A stretch of DNA of 44,863 nucleotides from DASRJX01 sp035649235 (GTDB lineage: Bacteria; Acidobacteriota; Polarisedimenticolia; Gp22-AA2): NCBI GenBank assembly GCA_035649235.1, contig DASRJX010000059.1, positions 1-44,863 of the forward strand. The letters are read 5' to 3'. This document shows, one piece after another, positions 8,507 to 17,009 of the stretch. The notes below the pieces were generated by a model. The model saw only the letters and a program-made list of their open reading frames with translations, was not told the origin of the DNA and searched no databases. Position 1 is the first letter of the stretch. Each line of letters begins with the position of its first letter. Both the position numbers and the translations under genes were made by a program.

Positions 8507-9124
8507 TCAGTGGGTCCGGAGGAACTCCTTCAGCGCGGCGTCGGCGGCCGTGAAGTCGGGGAAGGAGGCATCGACTTCGGGGAGCGGCGTCGGGAAGGAG
8601 CGGGGGCTGCTGTAGATGAGAAGCCGCCATCCCGAGTCATCCTTCTCGATCCGGAGGTCGTACTGGTTTCCCCGGCCGGTCTCGACGTGCTTTTCGACGG
8701 GGCCCGACGGCTCACGGATGGGCGCCGCCGGGGATGGTCGGGGCGAAGCGTCCGGCGCCGGCGCGCCGGCTCCCGCGGCCTCCGGCTTCGGGGCCGAGGT
8801 CGCCGGGCCCGCCTCCTCGACCCACTGCTCGTAGGCCGCCATCAGGGACCTGTCCGGCTGGATGTAGGCGAGGCCCATCACCGGCGGCTCGCCGCGCACC
8901 CAGACGACCCGCGCCCGCAGTCGCAGCCGCCGGCGCGGGAACTGGACGAAGAGGTCGACCAGCATGCCCGCCGCGAAAAACTCGGAGGCCCGGATCTGCA
9001 GCCCGCCATCCGACAGATCGATGATCATGCCGTCGCACATCCGCCCCTCGAGCCCGAATCGAACCGGGAACGAGGCGATGACGCGCCGCTGCTGTCTGCG
9101 GTCGGCCGGGTCGCCCTGGCTCAT
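8507..9124 (-). CDS. PilZ-domain protein with an extra C-terminal domain
   Basis: A 205-residue protein. Residues 9-14 (RRQQRR) and DLSDGG near residue 38 are the two c-di-GMP-binding motifs of PilZ domains (RxxxR and D/NxSxxG), and the rest of residues 5-100 fits the beta-barrel. A Pro/Ala-rich linker (about 106-142) leads to a C-terminal domain of about 60 residues (YDLRIEKDDSGWRLLIYSS, later DAALKEFLRTH) that I do not recognise. Binding of c-di-GMP is well founded for the family; the output is unknown. No Shine-Dalgarno precedes the ATG, but TAGAAT lies nine bases upstream. It is divergent from the trp promoter. Confidence 0.8.
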   Translation of the reverse strand: MSQGDPADRRQQRRVIASFPVRFGLEGRMCDGMIIDLSDGGLQIRASEFFAAGMLVDLFVQFPRRRLRLRARVVWVRGEPPVMGLAYIQPDRSLMAAYEQWVEEAGPATSAPKPEAAGAGAPAPDASPRPSPAAPIREPSGPVEKHVETGRGNQYDLRIEKDDSGWRLLIYSSPRSFPTPLPEVDASFPDFTAADAALKEFLRTH

Positions 9125-9133
9125 TCCGGCGGG

Positions 9134-9143
9134 ATTCTAGAAT
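9134..9143. promoter_or_regulatory. Perfect palindrome ATTCTAGAAT between pilZ-like gene and trp operon
   Basis: A ten-base perfect palindrome that reads TAGAAT on both strands. On the minus strand the hexamer (9139 down to 9134) ends nine bases before the PilZ ATG and has GTGACG 18 bases upstream, so it is a plausible -10. It lies five bases from the trp -35 hexamer, so the two promoters overlap and could compete. Confidence 0.45.
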
Positions 9144-9147
9144 GAAC

Positions 9148-9176
9148 TTGACGCCTGCGTCACCTCGGAGTAGATT
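9148..9176 (+). promoter_or_regulatory. trp operon promoter
   Basis: TTGACG (9148-9153), a 17-base spacer and TAGATT (9171-9176) form a near-consensus housekeeping promoter. The expected start of transcription is around 9183, only about four bases before the trpL ATG at 9187. This implies a leaderless or nearly leaderless leader-peptide message. Confidence 0.8.
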
Positions 9177-9186
9177 CTGGCCGGCC

Positions 9187-9282
9187 ATGAAACAGGCGAG
9201 TGTTGCAGCCCCGACCGCGCGCGCCACGAGCTGGTGGTGCTGGCGCAGCGTCCACCCGGTGGAGGGTGACGGCGGGCCGTAA
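9187..9282 (+). CDS. trpL: trp leader peptide (attenuator)
   Basis: A 31-codon open frame starting MKQAS and ending GDGGP. Codons 16, 17 and 19 are TGG, giving the cluster SWWCWR. A Trp-rich short peptide immediately downstream of the promoter and upstream of an intrinsic terminator and trpE is the hallmark of ribosome-mediated trp attenuation. No Shine-Dalgarno is at proper distance: the nearest GGAG is 16 bases away and would lie upstream of the predicted transcript start. Translation probably begins on the 5' end, as reported for rhizobial trpL. Stalling at 9232-9243 would open the pause hairpin just downstream. Confidence 0.88.
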   Translation: MKQASVAAPTARATSWWCWRSVHPVEGDGGP

Positions 9283-9317
9283 CGCGCTAACGACGGTTGC
9301 CAGAGACCCACCCCCGG
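9251..9317 (+). promoter_or_regulatory. trp attenuator: pause hairpin and antiterminator
   Basis: A local hairpin TCCAC-CCG-GTGGA (9251-9263) follows the Trp codons and can also pair with them (CCACC 9252-9256 with GGTGG 9233-9237). The alternative is long-range pairing of CCGGTGGAGGGT (9256-9267) with ACCCACCCCCGG (9306-9317), ten of twelve positions. That pairing would sequester the 5' arm of the terminator. Ribosome stalling at the Trp codons frees 9256-9267, so low charged tRNA-Trp favours read-through. Pairings were worked out by eye. Confidence 0.75.
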
Positions 9318-9338
9318 ACGACGGGCGGTGGGTTTTTT
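9306..9338 (+). terminator. trp attenuator intrinsic terminator
   Basis: ACCCACC (9306-9312) pairs with GGTGGGT (9327-9333). The stem continues, past one bulged C, as CCCG (9313-9316) with CGGG (9322-9325) around a five-base loop, and is followed by a run of six T (9333-9338). This is the only strong hairpin plus T-tract I find in the window. Confidence 0.9.
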
Positions 9339-9387
9339 AGTTTCTGCCCTCACCTCCCGGACGCCGGGCGCGGTCTCCGGGAGGACC

Positions 9388-10799
9388 ATGGACAAGCCCT
9401 TCGACATCCCGGCCGACCTGGACACGCCGGTGTCGGCCTACCTCAAGCTCGGCCCCTGCCGTCCGCGCTTCCTGCTCGAGAGCGCCGAGGGCGGGGAGCG
9501 TCTCGGACGCTACTCCTTCATCGGCTTCGGCGAGGCGCTCGAGGTGCGCCTGGAGGCCGGTCGTCTCCTGATCGGGCCGAGCGGGGGCGGAAGCGACCGC
9601 CTCCCGAAGCCGGACCTCCCGGCGCCCCGCGATCGCGACGCCTTGCTGGCGACGCTGCGCGCGGCGCTCGACCGGGCGCCGCGGCCGGGCCCGGCGATCC
9701 CCGGCGTCCTCTTCTCGGGCGGACTGGTCGGAGTCGCGGGATGGGACCTCTCTCGTCTCCTCGATGGGCCCGCGTCCCCGGCTCCCGAGCGTCTCGCGGG
9801 GCCGCAGGCCTGCTACCTCGCGCCGCGCTCGCTCCTGGTCTTCGATCACCTGACCCGGCGGATGGCCCTCCTGCACGACGGCTCGGAAGACGAGCGCGCG
9901 GCGCTTCGCCGCGAGGTGCGCCGGCTCCTGAGCGGTCCCCTGCCGCCCGCGCGGCCGCCGGGCCGGCTGGAGGCGCCCCGGGCGAGCCTGGACCGGCCGC
10001 CGTTCCTGGCTGCGGTCGGCAAGGCGAAAGAGGAGATCGCCTCCGGCGAGGTGTATCAGCTCGTCCTCTCGGTCCGATTCGAAGGCGCCTGCGACCTGCC
10101 GCCGTTCGAGGCCTACCGCGCCCTGCGGCTGCTGAATCCCTCGCCCTACATGTACTTCTGCGACTTCGGCGACCTCGCTCTCGTCGGATCGTCCCCCGAA
10201 GCGCTGGTGCGACTGGATGGGCGCGAGGCGTCGCTCCGGCCGATCGCCGGCACCCGCCGGCGCGGCGCGTCGCCGGACGCGGACGAGGCGCTCGAGCGCG
10301 AGCTGCTCGCCGATCCCAAGGAGGCGGCCGAGCACGTGATGCTGGTGGACCTGGCGCGCAACGACCTCGGACGGGTCGCGGTCACGGGATCGGTGCGCGT
10401 CGAGCCGTACCGCACCGTGGAGCGCTACAGCCACGTCATGCACCTGGTCAGCGGCGTGCGCGGCGTGCTCGCGCCGGGCGCCGACGCCTTCGACCTGTTC
10501 GCATCCTCCTTTCCGGCCGGCACCGTGTCGGGAGCGCCCAAGCGGCGCGCCCTGGAGCTGATCGACGCGATCGAGCCGTGCGGACGGGGGCTGTACGCCG
10601 GCACCGTCGGTTACTTCGGGCACGGCGGCTCGATGGACCAGGCGATCGCCATCCGGACCATCGTGTTCACGGGCGGCGGCTACGCGTACCAGGCGGGGGC
10701 CGGAATCGTCGCCGACAGCGTTCCCGAGCGGGAGCACGACGAAGTGCGCGCCAAGGCCGGGGCGCTCGAGGCGGCGCTCCGGCTCGCGGAGGAGGGGCT

Positions 10800-10803
<4 letters not shown>
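9388..10803 (+). CDS. trpE: Anthranilate synthase component I
   Basis: A 471-residue subunit that converts chorismate, with ammonia supplied by TrpG, to anthranilate, the first committed step of tryptophan synthesis. The Trp feedback motif LLES is at residues 29-32, and the chorismate-binding signature FPAGTVSGAPKRRALELI and the late GYFGHGG segment are intact, so allosteric inhibition by Trp is likely retained. ATG 9388 is preferred over upstream in-frame starts because CGGGAGG precedes it, though only three bases away. Homology begins near residue 10. The gene overlaps trpG in a GTGA junction. First structural gene after the attenuator. Confidence 0.95.
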
Positions 10804-11404
<601 letters not shown>

Positions 11405-11408
<4 letters not shown>

Positions 11409-12466
11409 GGCCAACCGCCCCGGACGGCGCCGGCTCTCCGTTGCCGGGCGTGCTGGCGCGCATCCTGGAGGGCGACCGGCTGGACGCGGAGGACGCAGGG
11501 GGTCTTCTGGAAGCGCTCGCCTCCGACGACGTGCCGCCGGCCCTGGCCGGCGCCCTGCTCGCCGCGCTCCGGATGCGCCGCGAGACGGGGGCCGAGCTGC
11601 GCGGATTCGCGGCCGCCCTGCGTCGCCTGGCGCGCCGGCCCGACCTGCCTCCCGGTCTGGCCGCGCTCGACATCGTCGGCACCGGCGGCGACGGGTCCGG
11701 AAGCCTGAACCTCTCCACCGGCGCGGCCCTCCTGGCCGCGGCCGCCGGTGTGCCGGTCGTCAAGCATGGCAACCGATCGGTGTCGAGCCGCTGCGGCAGC
11801 GCCGATGTCCTGGAGGAACTCGGGCTGCCGCTGCCCCTCGACGAGCAGGCGGCCGGACGCTGCCTCGAGGCCTGCGGATTCACCTTCCTCGACGCGCGCC
11901 ACTATCACCCCGCGGTCGGAGCGCTCGGACCGGTCCGTCGCGCCCTGGGCGTGGCGACGACGCTGAACCTGGTCGGCCCCCTCGCCAACCCCGCGGCGCC
12001 GGCGTTCGCGGTCATCGGGGCCTGCACCGCCGCCGCCGCGGCGGCGATGGCCGAGGCGCTCTCGGGGCTCCCGATCGAGCGAGCCTTCGTGGTCCACGGC
12101 GCCTTCGGCTGGGACGAGCCGACGCCGGCCGGCCCCTTCCTGCAGTTCGAGGTCCGTCCCGGAAAGGTCGAGAGGCGCGAGCGCGATCCGGCCGGCGACG
12201 GGTTCCGGCGCTGCCATCCGTCCGATCTCCTGGGCGGCGACGCCGCCGACAACGCCCGCCGGCTCCGCGCCGCGCTCGAAGGCGAGCCGGGACCGCACCG
12301 CGACGCGCTGGTCCTCGGCGCCGCGCTTGGCCTCGAGGTCGCGGGGCGGGCCGCATCGCTGGGCGACGGCCGCGCCCTCGCCGAGGCGGCGATCGCGGGT
12401 GGCGCCGCCAGGCGGCTCCTCGATCGCCTGGCCGCGTTCGGGCGGGAGGAGAAGGCCCGTGGCTGA
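11405..12466 (+). CDS. trpD: Anthranilate phosphoribosyltransferase
   Basis: A 353-residue enzyme that transfers the phosphoribosyl group of PRPP to anthranilate. The PRPP loop GTGGDGS starts at residue 92 and KHGNR is at 120-124, followed by SSRCGSAD and, later, HPAVGALGPVRRALG and NLVGPLANPA, all classic for TrpD. It is a separate protein, not fused to trpG as in enterobacteria. ATGA overlap with trpG upstream; it overlaps the start of trpC by eight bases. Confidence 0.95.
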
Positions 12467-13307
12467 CCTTCTGTCGCGTATGGCGTCGCTGAGCGCCGGC
12501 CGGGTGGCGGAGGCCCGCGGTCGGGAGGGGGAGGCGGCGCTGCTGCGCCGGGCGCACGCCACCCCGGCCGCTCCGCCCCTCGTCCTGCACCCGGACGGCT
12601 TCGACCTGTTCGCGGAGATCAAGCGCCGGGCGCCTTCGGCCGGCAGGCTCGGCGCCGCGCGCGAGGAGGATGCCGAGGCTGCGGTCCGGAGGGCGCGGGG
12701 TTATTCCGAGGCGGGTGCCGCCGCGGTCTCGGTCCTGACCGAGCCGGACGCCTTCGGCGGCGGGCTCGACGATCTGGAGGCCACGGCACGGGCCGCCTCC
12801 GTGCCGGTCCTGCGCAAGGACTTCATCGTCGATCCCTACCAGGTGGCGGAGGCGCGGGCGGCGGGCGCGGGCGGCGTGCTCCTCATCGTGCGCTTGCTCG
12901 AGGGGACGCGGCTCTCCGAGACGATCGGCGCGGCGGCGGGTCTCGGACTTTTCGTTCTCCTCGAGGCGTTCGACGAATCCGACCTCGAGCGGGCCGGCGA
13001 GGTCGCGGGGCCGGCGGGACGCGCCGGAGCGCGCCTCCTCGCCGGCGTGAATGCCCGCGACCTCGCGACGCTCGAGGTGGACGTGTCCCGTCTCCGCCGC
13101 CTGTCGGGACGCTGTCCCGCCGGCCTGACGCGGGTGGCCGAAAGCGGCCTCGCGACCCCCGACGATGCGCGTCGGGCCGCGGCGTGGGGCTACGACGCCG
13201 CCCTGGTGGGGCGCGCCCTGATGACCACCCCGGAGCCGGAGGCGCTGGCGCGCCGCATGATCGCGGCCGGGCGCCGGGCCGCGAGGAGCCGATGCGCGTC
13301 CGCGTGA
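12459..13307 (+). CDS. trpC: Indole-3-glycerol phosphate synthase
   Basis: A 282-residue TIM-barrel enzyme that closes the indole ring from CdRP. FAEIKRRAPSAG carries the substrate lysine Lys55; VLRKDFIVDPYQV, GVNARDL and VAESGL follow in the right order. The GTG start has GGAGG about ten bases upstream, inside trpD, and overlaps the trpD end by eight bases. It is not fused to trpF. The 3' end overlaps the trpF start by 16 bases, so translational coupling continues. Confidence 0.94.
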   Translation: MADLLSRMASLSAGRVAEARGREGEAALLRRAHATPAAPPLVLHPDGFDLFAEIKRRAPSAGRLGAAREEDAEAAVRRARGYSEAGAAAVSVLTEPDAFGGGLDDLEATARAASVPVLRKDFIVDPYQVAEARAAGAGGVLLIVRLLEGTRLSETIGAAAGLGLFVLLEAFDESDLERAGEVAGPAGRAGARLLAGVNARDLATLEVDVSRLRRLSGRCPAGLTRVAESGLATPDDARRAAAWGYDAALVGRALMTTPEPEALARRMIAAGRRAARSRCASA

Positions 13308-13930
13308 AGATCTGCGGCGTCACCGACCGCGCGGGAATCGAGGCCGCGATCGCGGCCGGCGCCGACGCGGTCGGCTTCGTCCTCGCCGAGTCCCCCCGCC
13401 GCGTCGGACTGGAGCGCGCGCTCGGACTCGCGGCGCTGGTGCCGCCGCTCGTCTCCCGCGTAGCGGTCCTGCGCCACCCCGACGCCGGGACGATCCGCGA
13501 CGTCGCGGCCGCTCTCGCGCCGCACTGGATCCAGACCGAGACGACGCCGGAGGTCGAGGCCGCCCTGGCCGCCGGCGCGCTTCCGGGTGGCGCGTCCCTG
13601 TTGCGCGTCCTCCACGACGGCGACGACCTCCTGGAGCGCCTCCCGCAGGAGACCGGAACCGTCCTGCTGGAGGGGCCCGGGCGCGGGGGGCGCGGCGTCT
13701 CACCCGACTGGAGTCGGGCGGCCCTCCTGGCGCGCCGGGTCCGCCTGATCCTCGCGGGGGGACTCACGCCCGACAACGTGGCGGCCGCAATCGAGACGGT
13801 CCGGCCTTTCGGCGTGGACGTCGCGAGCGGGGTCGAGTCCTCACCGGGCGTCAAGGATCCGGTCCGGGTGGCGCGCTTCGTGGCGGCGGTCCGGCGCGCC
13901 GAGGCCGCCCTGGAGAAGGAGAAAGCATGA
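13292..13930 (+). CDS. trpF: Phosphoribosylanthranilate isomerase
   Basis: A 212-residue TIM barrel that isomerises phosphoribosylanthranilate to CdRP. The VKICGVT strand at residues 5-11 carries the catalytic cysteine (Cys8), and the C-terminal part has LILAGGLTPDNV and FGVDVASGVES with the catalytic aspartate. ATG 13292 lies inside the trpC 3' end with GAGGAG six bases upstream. The stop overlaps the trpB ATG (ATGA). Confidence 0.94.
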   Translation: MRVRVKICGVTDRAGIEAAIAAGADAVGFVLAESPRRVGLERALGLAALVPPLVSRVAVLRHPDAGTIRDVAAALAPHWIQTETTPEVEAALAAGALPGGASLLRVLHDGDDLLERLPQETGTVLLEGPGRGGRGVSPDWSRAALLARRVRLILAGGLTPDNVAAAIETVRPFGVDVASGVESSPGVKDPVRVARFVAAVRRAEAALEKEKA

Positions 13931-15153
13931 CGCCTGACGCTCGACTCGACGACCTCCTCGCCGGCCGCCTGCCGGACGCGCGCGGCCGCTTCGGTCCGTT
14001 CGGAGGGCGCTTCGTCCCGGAGATCCTGGTACCGGCCCTGGAGCGCCTGGAGCGGGAGGCTAAGGGAGCCCTCGCCGATCCGTCCTTTCGATCGGCGCTC
14101 GCGCGCGAGCTGCGCGACTGGGTCGGGCGTCCCACGCCTCTCACCGAGGCCACGGGCCTCGGCCGGGCGTGGGGCGCGTCCGTCTGGCTGAAGCGCGAGG
14201 ACCTGGCGCACACCGGAGCGCACAAGATCAACAACGCCGTCGGCCAGGGGCTGCTCGCCGCCAGGCTGGGAGCGGCGCGCGTCGTCGCGGAGACCGGCGC
14301 GGGCCAGCACGGCGTGGCCGTCGCGGCCTCCTGCGCCAGGATCGGGCTGCCGTGCACCGTCTACATGGGTCGCGTCGACGTGGAGCGCCAGGCGCCCAAC
14401 GTGGATCGCATGCGGCGACTGGGAGCCCGGGTCGCCGAGGTCGACGCGGGCGATCGGACCCTGCGCTCGGCGATCGACGAGGCGCTGCGCGACTGGGTCT
14501 CGGACCCGGAAGGGACCTACTACCTCCTCGGATCGGCCGTCGGGCCGCATCCTTACCCCTGGCTCGTGCGCGAGCTGCAGTCGGTCATCGGGCGCGAGGC
14601 CAGGGCCCAGATGATCGAGCGCGCCGGACGCCTTCCGGACGCCGTCGTCGCCTGCGTCGGCGGAGGGTCGAATGCCATCGGCCTGTTCCACCCGTTCCTG
14701 GCCGACGAGTCTGTCGCGCTCCTGGGAGTCGAAGCCGGCGGCCGCGGCCGGGCGCCGGGCGAGCACGCGGCCACGCTCGGTCTCGGATCGCCCGGCGTGC
14801 TGCACGGCTCGTACTCGATGCTCCTGCAGGACGCCCACGGCCAGGTGATCGAGACCCACTCGGTGTCGGCGGGGCTCGACTATCCCGGCGTCGGCCCGGA
14901 ACACGCCTTCCTGCGCGACGTCGGCCGGGTGCGCTACGAGACCGCGTCGGACGAGGAGGCGCTCCTGGCGCTGCGCGAGTGCTGCGCCCTCGAGGGGATC
15001 CTCCCCGCACTGGAGCCGGCCCACGCCCTGGCGGGGGCGAGGCGCTGGGCAGAGCACAGGCCGGGTGCCACGATCCTGATCGGCCTCTCGGGCCGCGGCG
15101 ACAAGGATCTCGAGACGCTGCGCTCGGCCGACACCGGCGGAGGAAAGCCATGA
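13927..15153 (+). CDS. trpB: Tryptophan synthase beta chain
   Basis: A 408-residue PLP enzyme that makes tryptophan from serine and indole. The PLP lysine is Lys100 in HTGAHKINN; the ETGAGQHG motif contains the catalytic glutamate; GGGSNAIG binds the PLP phosphate. The start FGPFGGRFVPE is typical of TrpB1, the form that pairs with TrpA, rather than the stand-alone TrpB2. Overlaps trpF upstream and trpA downstream by ATGA junctions. Confidence 0.96.
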   Translation: MTPDARLDDLLAGRLPDARGRFGPFGGRFVPEILVPALERLEREAKGALADPSFRSALARELRDWVGRPTPLTEATGLGRAWGASVWLKREDLAHTGAHKINNAVGQGLLAARLGAARVVAETGAGQHGVAVAASCARIGLPCTVYMGRVDVERQAPNVDRMRRLGARVAEVDAGDRTLRSAIDEALRDWVSDPEGTYYLLGSAVGPHPYPWLVRELQSVIGREARAQMIERAGRLPDAVVACVGGGSNAIGLFHPFLADESVALLGVEAGGRGRAPGEHAATLGLGSPGVLHGSYSMLLQDAHGQVIETHSVSAGLDYPGVGPEHAFLRDVGRVRYETASDEEALLALRECCALEGILPALEPAHALAGARRWAEHRPGATILIGLSGRGDKDLETLRSADTGGGKP

Positions 15154-15962
15154 CCGATCGGCCCATCGGCGGCTCGCACCGCCTCGAGACCGCGATCCGC
15201 AGGGCCGCCGGCGAAGGACGGCCCGCGATCGCCGCGTTCCTGACCGCCGGCTTCCCGGCGCGCGCGGGGTTCGACAGGGTGCTGGCCGCGGTGGCGGCAG
15301 AGGCCGACATCGTCGAGCTGGGCGTGCCGTTCAGCGATCCAATGGCCGACGGCGTGACCATCCAGCGCGCCAGCCGCGCGGCGCTCGAGGCCGGCGTGAC
15401 CTTGGATTGGATTCTCGAGACGGTCGCCGCGGGCCCCCCGGGGACGCCGATCGTCCTCATGAGCTACCTCAACCCCCTCCTCGCTTTCGGCTTCGATCGC
15501 CTGGCGGGGGCGGCGCGTGAGGCCGGAGTCGCCGGCTTCGTGATCCCGGACCTGCCGTGCGAGGAAGGAGACGACCTGCGCGCCACCTTGGATCGGGCGG
15601 GGCTGGCGCTCGTGCAGCTGGTGACGCCACTGACCTCGGAGGACCGGCTCTTGAAGCTGTGCCAGGCGAGCCGCGGCTTCGTCTACGCCGTCACGGCTCC
15701 CGGGACGACGGGCAGCCGGGTCGACACGGCGGCGGAGGTCAGGCTCTATCTGACCCGCGTGCGCCGGACCTCGCCGCTGCCCGTGCTGGCCGGCTTCGGG
15801 ATCCGTGACGCCCGACAGGTCCGGGATCTCGCCGGCTGCGCCGACGGCGTCGTGGTCGGCAGCGCGCTCGTGGAGGCGCTCACGCGGGGCGGCGATCCCG
15901 CCGCGTTCCTGCGCGAGCTGAGGGATGGCGCCGGCGCGCGGCCGCAGGAGGAGCGCCGGTGA
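15150..15962 (+). CDS. trpA: Tryptophan synthase alpha chain
   Basis: A 270-residue TIM barrel that cleaves indole-3-glycerol phosphate and passes indole to TrpB. The catalytic residues are Glu56 (ELGVPFSD) and Asp67 (MADGVT), and FVIPDLPCEE, TSEDRL and VYAVTAPGTTG are the usual family motifs. AGGAAAG precedes the ATG. The stop overlaps the GTG of the DAHP synthase gene (GTGA). Confidence 0.95.
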   Translation: MTDRPIGGSHRLETAIRRAAGEGRPAIAAFLTAGFPARAGFDRVLAAVAAEADIVELGVPFSDPMADGVTIQRASRAALEAGVTLDWILETVAAGPPGTPIVLMSYLNPLLAFGFDRLAGAAREAGVAGFVIPDLPCEEGDDLRATLDRAGLALVQLVTPLTSEDRLLKLCQASRGFVYAVTAPGTTGSRVDTAAEVRLYLTRVRRTSPLPVLAGFGIRDARQVRDLAGCADGVVVGSALVEALTRGGDPAAFLRELRDGAGARPQEERR

Positions 15963-16981
15963 TCGCCGTGCTCGATCGTGATTGTCCGCTGCGCCTCAAG
16001 GCGGCCGTCCTCCGCTTCATCGAAGACGCCGGCCTCCGGGCACACGTCACCGAGAGCGGCGGCGAGACGCTGATCGGCGTGATCGGGCCGGGCGCCGCGG
16101 CCCTGGCAGGACCGATCGCGGCCCTCGAAGGCGTGCGCGAGGTCCGGGCGGACGCGCCGGCCTATCCCCGGGTGGCGCGCACACAGCACTCGGTATCGAC
16201 GCGGGTCAAGGTCGGCGACGTCAGCATCGGCGTCGGGCCGGTGGTCGTCATCGCGGGGCCGTGCGCCGTCGAGTCGCGGGACCAGATCCTGGCGACAGCC
16301 CGCGCGGTGGCCGCCGCCGGCGCCCGCCTGTTGCGCGGGGGCGCGTTCAAGCCGCGTACGTCGCCCTACGCCTTCCAGGGGCTCGGCCAGGAGGGGCTCG
16401 AGCTGCTCGCGGAGGCGCGCGCGCTCACCGGACTCAAGGTAGTCACCGAGTGCGTCGCGCCCGAGGATGTCGATGCTGTGGCGCGGATTGCCGACGTCGT
16501 GCAGGTGGGGGCGCGCAACATGCAGAACTTCCGCCTCCTTCAGGCGGTCGGCGGACAGCCGCGTCCGGTCCTCCTGAAACGAGGCATGATGGCCACCATC
16601 GAAGAGCTGCTGCTCGCGGCGGAGTACGTGGCCGCCGCGGGCAATCCGCGCGTGATCCTGTGCGAGCGCGGTATCCGGACCTTCGAGACGTCGACGCGCA
16701 ACACCCTCGATGTCGCAGCGGTCGAGGTCCTCCGCCAGCGGAGCCACCTCCCGGTGCTGGTCGATCCGAGCCATGCGGCAGGACGGCGCGACCTGGTCCC
16801 CGCGCTGGCGCGGGCGGCGATCGCCGCCGGCGCCGACGGTCTCATCGTGGAGGTGCACCCCGACCCCGATCGTGCGCTGAGCGACGGGCGCCAGAGCCTG
16901 ACGCCCGAGGGATTCGCGGCGCTGATGTCCGAGGTGTCGCGCGTGGCCGCGTCGGTGGGGCGCGGCCCCGTCGCCTTCTGA
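15959..16981 (+). CDS. aroF: 3-deoxy-7-phosphoheptulonate synthase, type I-beta with N-terminal regulatory domain
   Basis: A 340-residue enzyme that condenses PEP with erythrose 4-phosphate, the entry to the shikimate pathway. Residues 1-75 form a ferredoxin-like domain of the kind that mediates aromatic feedback in Thermotoga-type DAHP synthase. The KDO8P/DAHP synthase barrel follows with GPCAVES, RGGAFKPRTSP, GARNMQNF, LKRGM, LCERGIRTFE and DPSHAAGRR. As the last gene of the trp operon, joined by a GTGA overlap, it places chorismate supply under the trp attenuator. The symbol follows common usage for this subtype (aroF/aroG). Confidence 0.93.
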   Translation: MIAVLDRDCPLRLKAAVLRFIEDAGLRAHVTESGGETLIGVIGPGAAALAGPIAALEGVREVRADAPAYPRVARTQHSVSTRVKVGDVSIGVGPVVVIAGPCAVESRDQILATARAVAAAGARLLRGGAFKPRTSPYAFQGLGQEGLELLAEARALTGLKVVTECVAPEDVDAVARIADVVQVGARNMQNFRLLQAVGGQPRPVLLKRGMMATIEELLLAAEYVAAAGNPRVILCERGIRTFETSTRNTLDVAAVEVLRQRSHLPVLVDPSHAAGRRDLVPALARAAIAAGADGLIVEVHPDPDRALSDGRQSLTPEGFAALMSEVSRVAASVGRGPVAF

Positions 16982-17009
16982 CGCTTCCCCTCTCCGCGTC
17001 CGCGGCCGG

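Noticed and set aside
6015..8630. A long minus-strand open frame across the phosphatase and HMA genes
   Set aside because: Only its last part (6015-6518) is the TlpA-like protein. The rest is antisense to the SpoIIE phosphatase or out of frame with the HMA gene and shows no domain.
9328..9387. Extended N-terminus for trpE from 9328
   Set aside because: The extension would begin inside the terminator hairpin and encodes nothing like TrpE. ATG 9388 has a ribosome binding site.
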